Below, piece by piece: positions 62,716-64,000 of a stretch of DNA of 64,000 nucleotides. This DNA comes from Tubulanus polymorphus (lineage: Eukaryota > Nemertea > Palaeonemertea > Tubulaniformes > Tubulanidae). A program made the position numbers and the translations under genes. The notes below the pieces were generated by a model. The model saw only the letters and a program-made list of their open reading frames with translations. It was not told where the DNA came from and did not search any database. The stretch's first letter is position 1; the number at the start of each line of letters is the position of its first letter. The stretch lies in contig NC_134025.1 in assembly GCF_964204645.1 (NCBI RefSeq), positions 16,708,001 through 16,772,000 on the forward strand. Direction: 5' to 3'.

Positions 62716-64000
62716 GGTTTGTCGCTAGAAATCGACAGGCCACAGAACACCAGCTAACATTCTTGTCTAAATACCAGTCGTTGTTACAGGTTCCCGGGGA
62801 ATGACAGTTAGGTACTAAACTAGCTAAGATCACAGTTGTTAAATTTACTTTTTCTAAGAATTTTATGGGCTTGAGTCGTTGACGGAATCAAAGTCAGAAT
62901 TCCAACAACATTGGACACAGCATTGCCATACTTAACTGAGTTCTTACACTTTATTTGGGACCGTTCATTAAGTACGTAAGCAAAGCCTAGGTTAAACCTC
63001 AATTCCAAAAGCGTACAATCTACATACAAAGCTAAGGTAGCTATTTACACAAAGCATACGCACTTAAAAAATCAAATTTCTAGTATATAATTTTGTAATA
63101 GCCTGGCTAGTCTCTTTGTAGGTATTAGTTCAGCCATGAGTCTGGAACAATATCATGAATTCGTTGCCTTTTTTAAAAGGCTGCATCCTAGTAAATCCCT
63201 TCAAGAGGAGTACCATGTGCATACACATCGTAGGATCTTGAAATAAGGTCCTATTTTTTGCATACTTACTAAATGAACGGCCCCTAGATAATTCTATCAT
63301 ATTCAGCAAAAAACATGAAGTTCACTCACCCGATACATCAAAATGGCGTGTATCCCTTGTGTAATTTCTTGTTCAGCTAAACTGGTTGTTTGGGGAATGC
63401 CCCAGCTGCTGTTGGTATTCCCCTGGTATTCTCTTAACTACCGACCAGAGCGCAGCTTTCTTGCAATGAAGGCGAAAGCGCTATTATGTAGGCCGCGTGA
63501 TCTCCGCAGAATGAAGGTATTAATTTTCCGGATATTAGCGAAATGTACAGATCTTTGTCTGCTAATTACTGCGTAACTGGAACGTTTCACGGTTTCATCT
63601 TCTCGCCGTTTAATCTTTCTTTGGTAACGTTTTGAACGCCACTAATCGCATAACAAAAGTGTACGGTACAAAAGATGATTTTTTGTTCACAGCATTTTTT
63701 GAGCAAGTTATTGCTGGAAATGTCTCCAGAGCCACTATGAAGCCAAAAACTGTAATTCTCAAATGAAATAAAAACGATAAATGAATTGAATTATGCATAT
63801 TCACCTTAATTAGATAATTGTTTTGTTGTTCATCACTATTTCTTTCAAATCTACAGAGACAAGAAATATATATAAATTTCAATCAATTCATAAACAAAGG
63901 GTGGCCCAGGCAATTGAAAAACAATTGGTTTATTTTTTGTGGTCCATATGATAATGTGCCCCTTCTGTTCTCAGGGAAGGTTTTGCATGTACGCATGTAC
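62716..64000. other. No supported gene
   Basis: Contains a 77-codon ORF (63343-63576) and a 90-codon ORF (63610-63882, minus) without motifs. Nothing can be named. Confidence 0.5.

Overview
This 64 kb window looks like intergenic and intronic DNA from an AT-rich marine-invertebrate genome. A lophotrochozoan such as a mollusc, annelid or brachiopod is my best guess, at low confidence. It has consensus GT/AG introns and animal-type mobile elements: BEL/Pao, Penelope-like with GIY-YIG, Polinton-type PolB and CMC/EnSpm-like. It also has many short repeats whose ends resemble those common in lophotrochozoan genomes. I see no rRNA, no convincing intact tRNA, no CRISPR array and no bacterial operon. 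Almost everything recognisable is mobile DNA, often inserted into other mobile DNA. Family names rest on reading the translations by eye; no database search was run.

Layout. 0-1 kb: decayed BEL/Pao pol (minus) running off the left edge. 1-2.1 kb: AT-rich ORFs and a duplicated GC-rich twin-hairpin motif. 2.7-7.5 kb: a 31-bp minisatellite split by copies of a dispersed repeat (family 1) built from ~157-bp monomers, each carrying a CCAGGGGGCG core. 7.6-12.2 kb: a LINE RT scrap, then a broken Polinton-type protein-primed DNA polymerase gene (minus) interrupted by a Penelope-like element (PLE1) that has a 642-codon open frame, inverted end repeats and a 12-bp target duplication. 13-28.7 kb: a probable CMC/EnSpm-like DNA transposon with two genes on the plus strand: a transposase (14.2-22.0 kb), cut in two by a 5.96-kb BEL/Pao element (BEL-A, minus, two LTRs), and a multi-exon DUF4806-type gene (22.6-28.0 kb). 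An intron of the second gene holds PLE2, which in turn holds a 655-bp Harbinger-like MITE with a TTA duplication.

28.2-44.6 kb: MITEs, a scrap of an unnamed transposon-associated protein, inverted repeats, a 110-bp ACGTAC-rich tandem repeat, an (AT)n tract and non-autonomous repeats of families 1-3. 45.2-51.1 kb: a second BEL/Pao element (BEL-B, plus) with 217-bp LTRs, an ATCCA target duplication and a 216-bp in-frame tandem duplication inside pol. 51-64 kb: AT-rich palindromic segments, more copies of families 1 and 3, several young tandem duplications and unannotated sequence.

How the parts relate. The insertions give a relative history: the CMC-like transposon is older than BEL-A and PLE2, PLE2 is older than its MITE, and the polymerase gene is older than PLE1. 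Two points stand out. One is the proposed two-gene transposon (transposase plus DUF4806 protein). The other is a dispersed repeat that spreads arrays of CTCF-like motifs.
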